A model generated the notes under the pieces. It was not told where the DNA came from, did not search any database, and saw only the letters and a list, made by a program, of their open reading frames with translations. Shown here piece by piece: positions 8,580-15,755 of a stretch of 50,772 bases of DNA; positions within the stretch are counted from its first letter, which is position 1, and each line of letters opens with the position of its first letter. Both the position numbers and the translations under genes were made by a program. Source of the DNA: DATATV01 sp035551355 (GTDB lineage Bacteria; Actinomycetota; Actinomycetes; Mycobacteriales; Pseudonocardiaceae); assembly GCA_035551355.1 (NCBI GenBank), contig DASZNF010000121.1, positions 1 through 50,772 on the forward strand, written 5' to 3'.

Positions 8580-9505
8580 GGTTCGATCACCGCCACTCCC
8601 ATACCGGTCAGCCATTCGGGCATCGGCGAATATGCCAGCGCGCGGCCGGGTTTGAACCCGAGTGCGGAGGCCATCACCAGCCAGGTGCGCAGTTCCTGCC
8701 CGCCGTTGCCGGCCACTTTCTCGATCTCCGCGCTGGTCATCCGGGTATACGGCGCCAACTGGCCGTGTTCCAGGTCGGCCAGGAACTTCTCGTCGAACTC
8801 GGCGAAGATCACCGGCCGGGCCGCGGTGATGATCTGCCGGCGGCGGACGTCGTAGCGCTCCCAGTCGCCCCGGCCGTTCAGCCAGGCCTGGACCAGGAAT
8901 TCCTCGTCCTCGCCGTCCGGCGCGCGCCAGTCCGCCGGCCAGGGCAGTTGGTGCGACAGCCCGCCCGAGGCGATCACCACCACCCGCCGGTCCCTCATGG
9001 TCTCGATCGCCGCGGCCAGGTTGCGGCCCAACTCGGCGCACCGGTCCGGGCGGGGCAGCGGCGCGGCGAACACGTTCACCACCAGCGGCACCACCGGAAT
9101 GTCCAGCCCGTCGAGCAGGTACTGGATGGCGTGCGTCTGGCCGTGGTCGATCTGCAACCGGGCCGAGATGGCCACCTCGGTGCCGCGCTGCACCAGTTCC
9201 TCGGCCAGCGTGCGCGCGAAGACCGGGTCCGTGCGTTGTGGACCCTTCGGGGTTTTCGCCTCGCCCGCGCCGATGACCTCGCCGACGCCCATGGTGAACG
9301 GCGGAATCAGATCCAGCCAGAACCCGCGGAAATGATTGGACCCCACAATGATCGCGATATCCGGCTGGGCAGCCGCGATCGCGTCCCGCGCCTGGTCCAG
9401 TGCGTCCCGGAAGCGTTCCGCCCGGTCGGTGTGCACGACCTGGTCCCAGTGCGTGTTCATCAGGGTCGAGTGGGAGGCGCCCACTCCGAGCACGATCCGG
9501 GCCAT
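8576..9505 (-). CDS. LigB-type class III extradiol ring-cleavage dioxygenase
   Basis: 309-residue Fe(II)-dependent enzyme of the LigB/MhpB/HpcB superfamily, which opens catecholic rings next to the diol with O2. His12 (GASHSTLMN) and His58 (GSNHFRGF) match the two iron-binding histidines. The central DHGQTHAIQYLL and the ASGGLSHQLP motifs are also typical, the latter carrying the conserved catalytic His. It follows the Rieske oxygenase with a two-base gap and overlaps the M20-like gene (ATGA). In context it cleaves a dihydroxylated ring produced by the Rieske enzyme. The exact substrate (protocatechuate-like, homoprotocatechuate-like or a hydroxypyridine) cannot be told from sequence. Confidence 0.92.
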   Translation of the reverse strand: MARIVLGVGASHSTLMNTHWDQVVHTDRAERFRDALDQARDAIAAAQPDIAIIVGSNHFRGFWLDLIPPFTMGVGEVIGAGEAKTPKGPQRTDPVFARTLAEELVQRGTEVAISARLQIDHGQTHAIQYLLDGLDIPVVPLVVNVFAAPLPRPDRCAELGRNLAAAIETMRDRRVVVIASGGLSHQLPWPADWRAPDGEDEEFLVQAWLNGRGDWERYDVRRRQIITAARPVIFAEFDEKFLADLEHGQLAPYTRMTSAEIEKVAGNGGQELRTWLVMASALGFKPGRALAYSPMPEWLTGMGVAVIEP

Positions 9506-9507
9506 GG

Positions 9508-10704
9508 TCAGGTCCCCGCCAGGTCGACGCCTTGTTCCTGCAGCCGCTTCACCCGTTCCTCGGAGGTGTCATCGGCGAGCTTGCGCCATTTGAGCAGCGA
9601 ATCGTCCGGCCGGTAGAGCCGCTCCGGCGGCGCATCGGTCACCTCGACCATCCACTTGTCCTGCGCGGAGAACTGCCCGTGGAACAACCAACGGATAAAA
9701 CCCAGATACTTGGCGTAAAACCCCAGAGCCTTGATGCCGCGCTCGAAATTCGCCATCACGCCGAAATAGAGATGATTGTCCGCGTCCACCGGCACGTAGA
9801 ATTCATAGTGGATGAACGTCGGATACACGATGCGCAATATGCCGGGCATGGCCACCGAGGCGAAGCCGGGAAACTCCTGAGCGGCGATCACCGGGTCCAC
9901 CGTGCGGTGGCTGCCGGTGTTGCCGATGTTGGCCACCTCGGTCGGCGGCTTCAGTTTGTACCAGGCCTGATTGCTCCACCGGCCCAGGCCGGGAAAATCG
10001 GCATCCCAGTACTGCTTTTCCTGCACCCGGAAAATCCACCGGCCGCGCCGCACGATATGCGTCTCGTTCCACGCCGGCATCGGCTTGAACAGTCGCCACA
10101 ACGAGGTGCGGTGCAGGTATTTGGCGTGGCCCTCGTCGTAGCCGTTCTCGCAGGCGAACCGCCAGTTCCCTGCCCGCGGCTGAATGCGCGAGCCAAGGAT
10201 CGCCGCGTTGTCCACCAGTTCCTCGGGCAACTGCTCGTCGATCGGCGGCGCGTCCTCCCCGTCGCCGACGAACACCCACACCATGCCCAGCCGTTCCTCG
10301 ACCGGGTAGGTCGGTTGGGTGACTTTGCCACAGATCGGCGAGGCCGGGCCGTCGGTGATCGCCGCTTTCAGCACACCGCTGGCCAGATCGAACGTCCAGC
10401 CGTGGTACGGGCAGGAAATCGTGCCCGGGAACTGCTGGTTGCCCTCGCTGAGCGGAACGCCCCGATGCGGGCAGCGGTCCTTGAGCGCATACACCCGGCC
10501 GTTGTCCCGGATCAGCACGATCTTCTCGCCGAGCAGCGTGATCTGCGTCGGCTTGCCGCCGAACCGGGAGGAGTAGCCGACCGGATACCAGTAGCCGCGG
10601 AATCCGGCGGCGGCCGCCGCGTAGTGCGGCCAGCTCGACCAGTCCTGCCGGCCGGGCAACTTGCCCTGGCGAGCCGGGCGTCGGCGCGGAGTTGTGGCGG
10701 TCAT
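9508..10704 (-). CDS. Rieske non-heme iron oxygenase, large subunit
   Basis: 398-residue ring-hydroxylating or demethylating oxygenase. The N-terminal Rieske 2Fe-2S domain carries CPHRG (78-82) and CPYHGW (98-103). The C-terminal catalytic domain has the mononuclear-iron motif DEGHAKYLH (Asp/His..His). The start is the ATG at 10704; an in-frame GTG at 10755 would add 17 unlikely residues. It heads the minus-strand operon. No reductase gene is adjacent. The only nearby electron carrier is the divergent ferredoxin-like gene, which lacks one of the usual clusters. Likely function: first oxidation (hydroxylation or O/N-demethylation) of the aromatic substrate. Confidence 0.93.
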   Translation of the reverse strand: MTATTPRRRPARQGKLPGRQDWSSWPHYAAAAAGFRGYWYPVGYSSRFGGKPTQITLLGEKIVLIRDNGRVYALKDRCPHRGVPLSEGNQQFPGTISCPYHGWTFDLASGVLKAAITDGPASPICGKVTQPTYPVEERLGMVWVFVGDGEDAPPIDEQLPEELVDNAAILGSRIQPRAGNWRFACENGYDEGHAKYLHRTSLWRLFKPMPAWNETHIVRRGRWIFRVQEKQYWDADFPGLGRWSNQAWYKLKPPTEVANIGNTGSHRTVDPVIAAQEFPGFASVAMPGILRIVYPTFIHYEFYVPVDADNHLYFGVMANFERGIKALGFYAKYLGFIRWLFHGQFSAQDKWMVEVTDAPPERLYRPDDSLLKWRKLADDTSEERVKRLQEQGVDLAGT

Positions 10705-10749
10705 GGCAGGCAGTCCACCACCGGGAACCCGATGGTCCCAAGAACGCGG

Positions 10750-10790
10750 GTCCACTCAGTGAACCCCGGTTACCGGTTCGCTCAGCGGCC
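10750..10790. promoter_or_regulatory. Pair of 15-bp operator-like palindromes
   Basis: Two imperfect 15-bp palindromes, GTCCACTCAGTGAAC (10750-10764) and GTTCGCTCAGCGGCC (10776-10790), lie upstream of the Rieske operon. They resemble the tandem palindromes at 15680-15711 (shared pattern GTYCRCT-N-AGYGRAC). The likely binder is the IclR protein encoded at 17203-18051. The first site overlaps the only good GTG start of the ferredoxin-like gene. Confidence 0.45.
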
Positions 10791-11100
10791 CGTTTTGGTC
10801 GCCACCCTCGGATTCGTCAGCAACCTCGGGCCGCTGGGCAGTTGGGCAGTTGGGGCCTGCATCGATGTGACCGACCGAGCATGCCTGGACGTGTGCCCGG
10901 TCGACGCGATTTTCGTGGACCGCACCGCCCGCGCCGACGAAACCAAAGCGGTGTTCGTGACCGACTCGATCGCCTTCTTCGCCGATATCCTGCCCGGCCG
11001 CGACTCGGCGCTGGGCGACCCGGGTGGCGCGGCGACCGTCGGCGAGGTCGGCATCGACACTCCCCTGGTCAGCGCCTACGAGTTCAGCGCCTACGAGTGA
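10759..11100 (+). CDS. Ferredoxin-like protein missing one Fe-S cluster motif
   Basis: 113 residues if started at GTG 10759, divergent from the Rieske gene. The core ACIDVTDRACLDVCPVDAIF matches the first half of actinobacterial 7Fe ferredoxins (Cys-x7-Cys-x3-Cys-Pro). The tail IAFFADILPG and PGGAATVG..DTPLV matches their C-terminus. The middle with the second CxxCxxC motif is gone, as if the two CPVxAI repeats had recombined. The three remaining Cys could still hold a [3Fe-4S] cluster. The N-terminal 45 residues are atypical and no Shine-Dalgarno is seen, so it may be a damaged gene. If functional, it would serve the Rieske oxygenase. Confidence 0.55.
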   Translation: MNPGYRFAQRPVLVATLGFVSNLGPLGSWAVGACIDVTDRACLDVCPVDAIFVDRTARADETKAVFVTDSIAFFADILPGRDSALGDPGGAATVGEVGIDTPLVSAYEFSAYE

Positions 11101-11104
11101 GGTG

Positions 11105-11149
11105 ACGTGAGTGCGCAGTTCAGGTTGGCGCCGAACTGCGCACTCACGT
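11105..11149. terminator. Bidirectional hairpin terminator
   Basis: A perfect 17-bp stem (11105-11121 pairing with 11133-11149; arm ACGTGAGTGCGCAGTTC) with an 11-nt loop lies between the convergent ferredoxin-like and crotonase genes, reaching into the crotonase stop codon at 11144-11146. There is no T-run, as is usual in actinomycetes. The arm could also be a dispersed intergenic repeat, but I see no second copy in this window. Confidence 0.75.
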
Positions 11150-11911
11150 ACCGGTGAATTTGGGGGTGCGCTTGTCCAGGAAGGCCTGGAGGCCCTCGGC
11201 GGCGTCGCCGGTCTGGGTGAGTTCGCGAACGCCGGCCTCCTCCCGGGTCAGCGCCTGCTCGATCGGCAGGCCGTAGCCCTCGTCGACCACCCGTTTGAGC
11301 AGCCCGATCGCCCGGGTCGGCTTGGCCGCCAGCACTCGGCCCCACTCGGCGACCACGGTGTCGAACTCGCCCGCGCTCACCATCAGGTCGACCAGTCCGA
11401 GGTCGAGCGCGTGCCGCGAGGTCAACCGCTCCCCCTCGATCATCAGTCGCTTGGCCAGATGCGGCCCGACGAGCCGCGGCAACCGCTGGCTGCCGCCCGC
11501 GCCGGGGAAAAGGCCCAGCGCGATCTCCGGGAACCCGAAACTGGCCGCTTCGGAGATGATCCGCAGGTCGCAGGCCAGTGACAACTCGGCGCCACCGCCC
11601 AGCGCATGCCCATTGATCGCGGCGATGACCGGTTTCGGCGCCAGTTCGAGCAGGCGCTGCACGTCGATCCAGCGGCGCATCTCGACCTGGTTGGCCGCCG
11701 ACAGGTCGCGCATCACCGCGATATCGGCGCCCGCGACGAAGAACCGGCCCGTTCCGGTGATCACCAGACAGCGCACCTCGGGGTCAGCCGCCAGCGGCGG
11801 CAACACGGCAAGGAATTCCGCGATCATCGCCGGATCCACCGCGTTGGCCGGTGGCCGGTCGATCCGGATGGTCGCCACCCCACTGTCCCGGCTGATCCGC
11901 AGCACACTCAC
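11144..11911 (-). CDS. Enoyl-CoA hydratase/isomerase (crotonase)
   Basis: 255-residue crotonase-fold enzyme. The oxyanion-hole segments are AGADIAVMRD and NGHALGGGAELSLACD. Both glutamates used by hydratases are present, one in GGGAE and the other in FPEIALGLFPGAGG, so hydration of a 2-enoyl-CoA is the best guess. Start is GTG 11911; an ATG two bases upstream is out of frame. The gene ends in a convergent hairpin. It lies 73 bases downstream of the CaiB gene on the same strand, so CoA-thioester chemistry probably continues from ligase or CoA-transferase to hydratase. Confidence 0.9.
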   Translation of the reverse strand: MSVLRISRDSGVATIRIDRPPANAVDPAMIAEFLAVLPPLAADPEVRCLVITGTGRFFVAGADIAVMRDLSAANQVEMRRWIDVQRLLELAPKPVIAAINGHALGGGAELSLACDLRIISEAASFGFPEIALGLFPGAGGSQRLPRLVGPHLAKRLMIEGERLTSRHALDLGLVDLMVSAGEFDTVVAEWGRVLAAKPTRAIGLLKRVVDEGYGLPIEQALTREEAGVRELTQTGDAAEGLQAFLDKRTPKFTGT

Positions 11912-11984
11912 ATGCCCCCCTCAACGCGCTCGGCGTGCCCGTGAACAGGCATTGCTGTGTTGGATAGTTCGCTCGCAAGCTCGC

Positions 11985-14156
11985 TCACTCGGTAATCCCC
12001 TCGGCTCGCAACGCGGCCAACCGCTCCGCGTCCAGATTCAGCAGTTCGCCCAGGATCTCGGCCGAGTGCTGGCCGAGCAGGGGGGCGGGCGCGGTGAGCG
12101 CTCCTGGAGTCATCGACAGCTTGGGCACGATCCCCTCATGCCGGACCGATCCGGCGATGGGATGCTCCAGCACCTGGTAGAAGCCACGGGCCGCAAGCTG
12201 TTCATCGTCGTCAACCAGGTCCCGCCCGGTCGCCACCAGTGCGGCCGGGACCCCGACGCTTTGCAGCCGAGTCGCCAGGGAGGCCGCGTCCCGAGAACGC
12301 GTCCATTCGGTCAGCGCCGCGTCGAGGGTGGGTGCGTTCCGATCCGGTAGGTCGGCCATTTCCTGGAGTGCGGACCATTGTTCGTCCGTGACCGCCGAGA
12401 TCGCGATCCAGCGGTCCTCTCCGGCCGCCGGATAGACCCCGTGCGGCACTGCGGAAACAGGCCCAGCGGGGTCCAGGACCGCCGGGCCCATGGTCGCGGC
12501 CATGGCCTCCAACTGAGACAGATCCACGTAGCCGCCCTGGCCGCGGATGAGCAGGTCGAGGGTGGCGAGGACGGCCGCGTTGGCGGCCACCATGTCGCCG
12601 AGCCCGAAGGTCAGGCCCTGGGGTGGCTCGCCGGGATCGGCGGTTTCACTGGACAGTCCGGACATCGCGGCCAGCGTGTCGGCGAAGGTCACCGCCGAGC
12701 GCCAGGGCCCGGTCTGGCCCACGCCGGACATGGACACCAGAATCACCCCGGGGTTCCGTTCCCGCAGCGACTGGTAGTCCATTCCCCACTTGGCCAGCGT
12801 CCCTGGGCTGAAGTTCTCGGCCACCACATCGCAGTGGGCGGCCAGTTCGCGTAACAGCAGCTGGCCTTCCGAAGTCTTCAGATTCAGTGCGACGCTTTTC
12901 TTGTTCCGGTTGAAGTTGAGGAAATAGCCGCTGTCGTCGGGCCCGGCTCCGGGTCGTAGTCGCATCGAGGGCGCGAAGCGGGTGGGGTCGTGCCGGTGTT
13001 CGGACTCGATCTTGATGACCTCGGCTCCGTGTTCGGCCAGTTGTTTGGTGACATATGGTCCGGCCAGGACCCAGGTCAGGTCGAGCACTCGGACGCCGTC
13101 CAGCGGACGCCGACGGGAAGCACGCCGGCTCCGGGGACTCGGCCACACGGTTGCGGCCTCGGTGAGCGGAGGCAAGCTGACCGGTCGAGGTAATCCGGGT
13201 GTGTCCCAGGGAAATCCGGCGTCCTCCCCCACGCCTGGAATCGTCACGAAGAAATTCCGGGAACGCAGCTGCGGGTTATCCACCATTCGGGCCGGTGGTG
13301 TGACCTCCGCCCAGGGCAAGGCCCGCGAGCGGCCTTCGGCGGCGATTTCCGCGCTGGTTCGTTTGGCTACGAAGCGGGCGACCACCTCGTCGACCTGCGG
13401 CCGGCCCTGCCAGCGCAGCACCGGGTCACTCCACCGCTCGTCCACCAAGTCCTCGGCCGCACCGGTCTCCATCAGCCAGGCGAGCAGATCCGTCCACATG
13501 CGCGTGCTGCCCGAATAGCCGCCGGCCACATATCCATCGGCGGCCGCGAAGATCCGGTGCGCGACATGCTCGTAGACGCCACCGTTGCGCACCGGGTAAC
13601 GGCCTGCGTGGATCCAGGAAATGGCCGCCGTTTCCAGGGTCGCGGCCACCGCCTCCTGCGCGGACACGTCGATCAACTGACCGCGACCGGCCAGCACCCC
13701 CAATAAAGCGGCGATCGCGGCGTGCGCCCCGGCGACCTGGAGCGCCTGCTCGCGAGGTGGTGGTTTGGGCGGCCCATCAGCCTGGCCGCCGAGCCAGGTC
13801 ATGCCGCCCGCAGACGCCAGGATCAGATCGTCGGCCAGCCAGTGCCGGCGCGGGCCGGTCAAGCCGAACGGGGTGACCACCACGTGAACCGTGTCCGGCC
13901 AGCGGGAGGTGCCGTCGGCGTTCAGTCCGCGCAATCCCGCCAGCGGGCCGCTTTCCAGCACCACGTCCGCCGCGCAGGCCAACCCGTCGATGCCGGCGCG
14001 CACCCAGCGTTTGCCGGCGTGCCAGTGCAGCCGCGCGGCCGGGTCGAGCCCTTCGGCGGGATCGACCCGGACCACGTCGGCGCCCAATCCGACCAGCAGC
14101 CGCGCGCCCTGCCACGCCAGCTCATCGGTCAGATCGAGAACCCGCAGCGCCGTCAT
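11985..14156 (-). CDS. Fused double-domain CaiB/BaiF family CoA-transferase
   Basis: 723 residues made of two CaiB-type halves in tandem: residues 1-350 (TALRVLDLTDELAWQGARLL) and about 370-723 (LDGVRVLDLTWVLAGPYVTK). Class III CoA-transferases move CoA between carboxylates through an aspartyl-CoA intermediate. The C-terminal half keeps the Asp region (GLGDMVAANAA). The N-terminal half has REQALQVAGAHAA where Asp should be, so it may be a structural or substrate-binding partner inside an intramolecular pseudo-dimer. ATG 14156 overlaps the permease stop (ATGA). The open frame further upstream is a shadow of the permease. Substrate unknown; probably a carboxylate brought in by the adjacent permease. 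Confidence 0.88.
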   Translation of the reverse strand: MTALRVLDLTDELAWQGARLLVGLGADVVRVDPAEGLDPAARLHWHAGKRWVRAGIDGLACAADVVLESGPLAGLRGLNADGTSRWPDTVHVVVTPFGLTGPRRHWLADDLILASAGGMTWLGGQADGPPKPPPREQALQVAGAHAAIAALLGVLAGRGQLIDVSAQEAVAATLETAAISWIHAGRYPVRNGGVYEHVAHRIFAAADGYVAGGYSGSTRMWTDLLAWLMETGAAEDLVDERWSDPVLRWQGRPQVDEVVARFVAKRTSAEIAAEGRSRALPWAEVTPPARMVDNPQLRSRNFFVTIPGVGEDAGFPWDTPGLPRPVSLPPLTEAATVWPSPRSRRASRRRPLDGVRVLDLTWVLAGPYVTKQLAEHGAEVIKIESEHRHDPTRFAPSMRLRPGAGPDDSGYFLNFNRNKKSVALNLKTSEGQLLLRELAAHCDVVAENFSPGTLAKWGMDYQSLRERNPGVILVSMSGVGQTGPWRSAVTFADTLAAMSGLSSETADPGEPPQGLTFGLGDMVAANAAVLATLDLLIRGQGGYVDLSQLEAMAATMGPAVLDPAGPVSAVPHGVYPAAGEDRWIAISAVTDEQWSALQEMADLPDRNAPTLDAALTEWTRSRDAASLATRLQSVGVPAALVATGRDLVDDDEQLAARGFYQVLEHPIAGSVRHEGIVPKLSMTPGALTAPAPLLGQHSAEILGELLNLDAERLAALRAEGITE

Positions 14157-15589
14157 GAGGTGGCGACCGCAGGCTCCGGCTCGACCGCCCGCGCCCGCGG
14201 CTTGATCAGCTTCAACCGCACCACCGGATAAACCACCAGCACCAGCACCGTCGAGGTGACGAACCCGAACGGGAACACCCCGCTCTCCACCAGCAGATAA
14301 GCCACGATCGAAGCGAACGCCAGGGTCAGCACACCGGCCCAGTTGACCGACTCCACCTCGGCCAGTTCGGTCCGCCGGCCCCGGCCGACCAGATAGAAAT
14401 CGGCGACCGCCAGCGCGATGAACCCGATCACCACGATGCCCAGCACGCTGATGAACCCGGACAGCTTGTTGAACACCCCGGCCGCGATCATGATCAGGCA
14501 GACCACCTGGGTCAGCAGGATCATCACCAGCCGGTTCGGGTGCCGGCCGGTCAGCACCTGGTACAGGTTGGACAGCGCCAGCGAACCCGAGTATGTGTTC
14601 AGCACCTGCACCTTGGCCTGGGCCACGCACATCAGCGCGTAGCCGACCCCGGTGGACAGAATGATGAAGTACGCGCCGGTGTTGTGCGCGGCCAGCGTGT
14701 TGGCCGCGGCGAACGCGGTCGATCCGGTGGCCTGCCCGTGCGCCACCAGGTACTGGCCGACCAGCTTGTTGCCGCCGGTGAGCACCACGATGCCCAGCGC
14801 GATACCGATGATGTCCAGCATGATCACCCCGGCCAGGCTGACCCCGCCCACCGAGCGCGAGTTGCGCGCGTACCGGCAGTAGTCCGCGTTGACCAGGATC
14901 AGCGCGCCGCCCTGCCCGCCGAGCATGCCGACAACCGTGATGAACCGGTCCGCCCCGGTGCCCGCGGCGACCGTGCTGGCCTGGGTGAACGCGGAGCCGA
15001 GGCTGGCCCCGGACTCGCCGTAGATCTTGAACATCATGTAGGCGAGCAGGCAGAAGAACAGGATCACCAGCACCGAGGACGTCCGCGCGACCACCTGGAT
15101 GCCGAACATACTCAACACGACCCACAGAACGGTGAGCACACCGTAGATCAGCAGCCGCGGGCCGATCGAGTCGTGCCAGCCCAGCGCGAACAGGGTTCCG
15201 TTGTAGAGCAACACGTTCTCGCTCGCCAGGAACCCGATGATCATGGTGCCGAAGGCCAGCGAGGAGATCGCCGACCCGCGCAGCCCGAGCCCGTAGAGCC
15301 GGGGCAGCACCGTGCTGGACAGGCCCGCGGTCTTGGCGATATTCCCGAACAACCAGCCCAGCACCAGAATGAACGCGCCGACGGTCGCGCCGGCCACCAG
15401 CCCCATCACCGAGCCGACCAGCGCGGTGATCGTGCCGGCGATGGTCAGCTGCAACAGCGAGGTGGCCACCCCGGCGGGCAACCAGGACAGATACCAACCC
15501 GATTTCCGCTGGTCCTCGGGCACCGAATTCAGCGAATTATCGTCAATCGCCTTGGCCAGCGAACTGTCGCTGGTGGACACGTCAAGCAC
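14153..15589 (-). CDS. NCS1-family nucleobase/heterocycle:cation symporter
   Basis: 478-residue polytopic membrane protein with about 12 hydrophobic segments, similar to purine-cytosine permease-like transporters (AGTITALVGSVMGLVAG, VNADYCRYARNSRSVGG). NCS1 carriers import purines, pyrimidines, hydantoins or related N-heterocycles with H+ or Na+. Start placed at GTG 15589, which has AGGAGG seven bases upstream; an open frame to 15625 adds 12 residues with no ribosome site. It is coupled to the CaiB gene (ATGA) and divergent from the acyl-CoA ligase across two tandem palindromes. Its family suggests the pathway substrate contains a nitrogen ring or amide. Confidence 0.88.
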   Translation of the reverse strand: MLDVSTSDSSLAKAIDDNSLNSVPEDQRKSGWYLSWLPAGVATSLLQLTIAGTITALVGSVMGLVAGATVGAFILVLGWLFGNIAKTAGLSSTVLPRLYGLGLRGSAISSLAFGTMIIGFLASENVLLYNGTLFALGWHDSIGPRLLIYGVLTVLWVVLSMFGIQVVARTSSVLVILFFCLLAYMMFKIYGESGASLGSAFTQASTVAAGTGADRFITVVGMLGGQGGALILVNADYCRYARNSRSVGGVSLAGVIMLDIIGIALGIVVLTGGNKLVGQYLVAHGQATGSTAFAAANTLAAHNTGAYFIILSTGVGYALMCVAQAKVQVLNTYSGSLALSNLYQVLTGRHPNRLVMILLTQVVCLIMIAAGVFNKLSGFISVLGIVVIGFIALAVADFYLVGRGRRTELAEVESVNWAGVLTLAFASIVAYLLVESGVFPFGFVTSTVLVLVVYPVVRLKLIKPRARAVEPEPAVATS

Positions 15590-15679
15590 GATCTTGCCTC
15601 CTGGCCGAGCCCCCTGATGGACCACCGGGAAAAGATCGGCTGATTATTTGGCCGCGTTTTCCGGTCGGCAACGACCCGA

Positions 15680-15711
15680 GTCCGCTGAACGGACCGGTCC
15701 GCTGGGCGGAC
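15680..15711. promoter_or_regulatory. Tandem 15-bp palindromic operators
   Basis: GTCCGCTGAACGGAC (15680-15694) and GTCCGCTGGGCGGAC (15697-15711) are near-identical palindromes (GTCCG-N5-CGGAC) with a 17-bp period, in the 166-bp divergent promoter between the permease and ligase genes. Size and symmetry fit an IclR-family dimer pair. The IclR gene lies just beyond the ligase. Confidence 0.65.
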
Positions 15712-15755
15712 CACACGCCCGGCCGGCCAAGGCCGGCAAGCCGTAACATCGGCCG

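Noticed and set aside
8580..9041. N-terminal extension of the M20-like protein to 578 residues
   Set aside because: It is inside the LigB gene in another frame. The start at 8579 overlaps the LigB stop as in the other genes of the operon.
14157..15497. N-terminal extension that would make a 1170-residue CaiB protein
   Set aside because: It lies in another frame of the NCS1 permease, is Arg/Gly-rich without fold character, and the ATGA junction at 14156 is a clear start.
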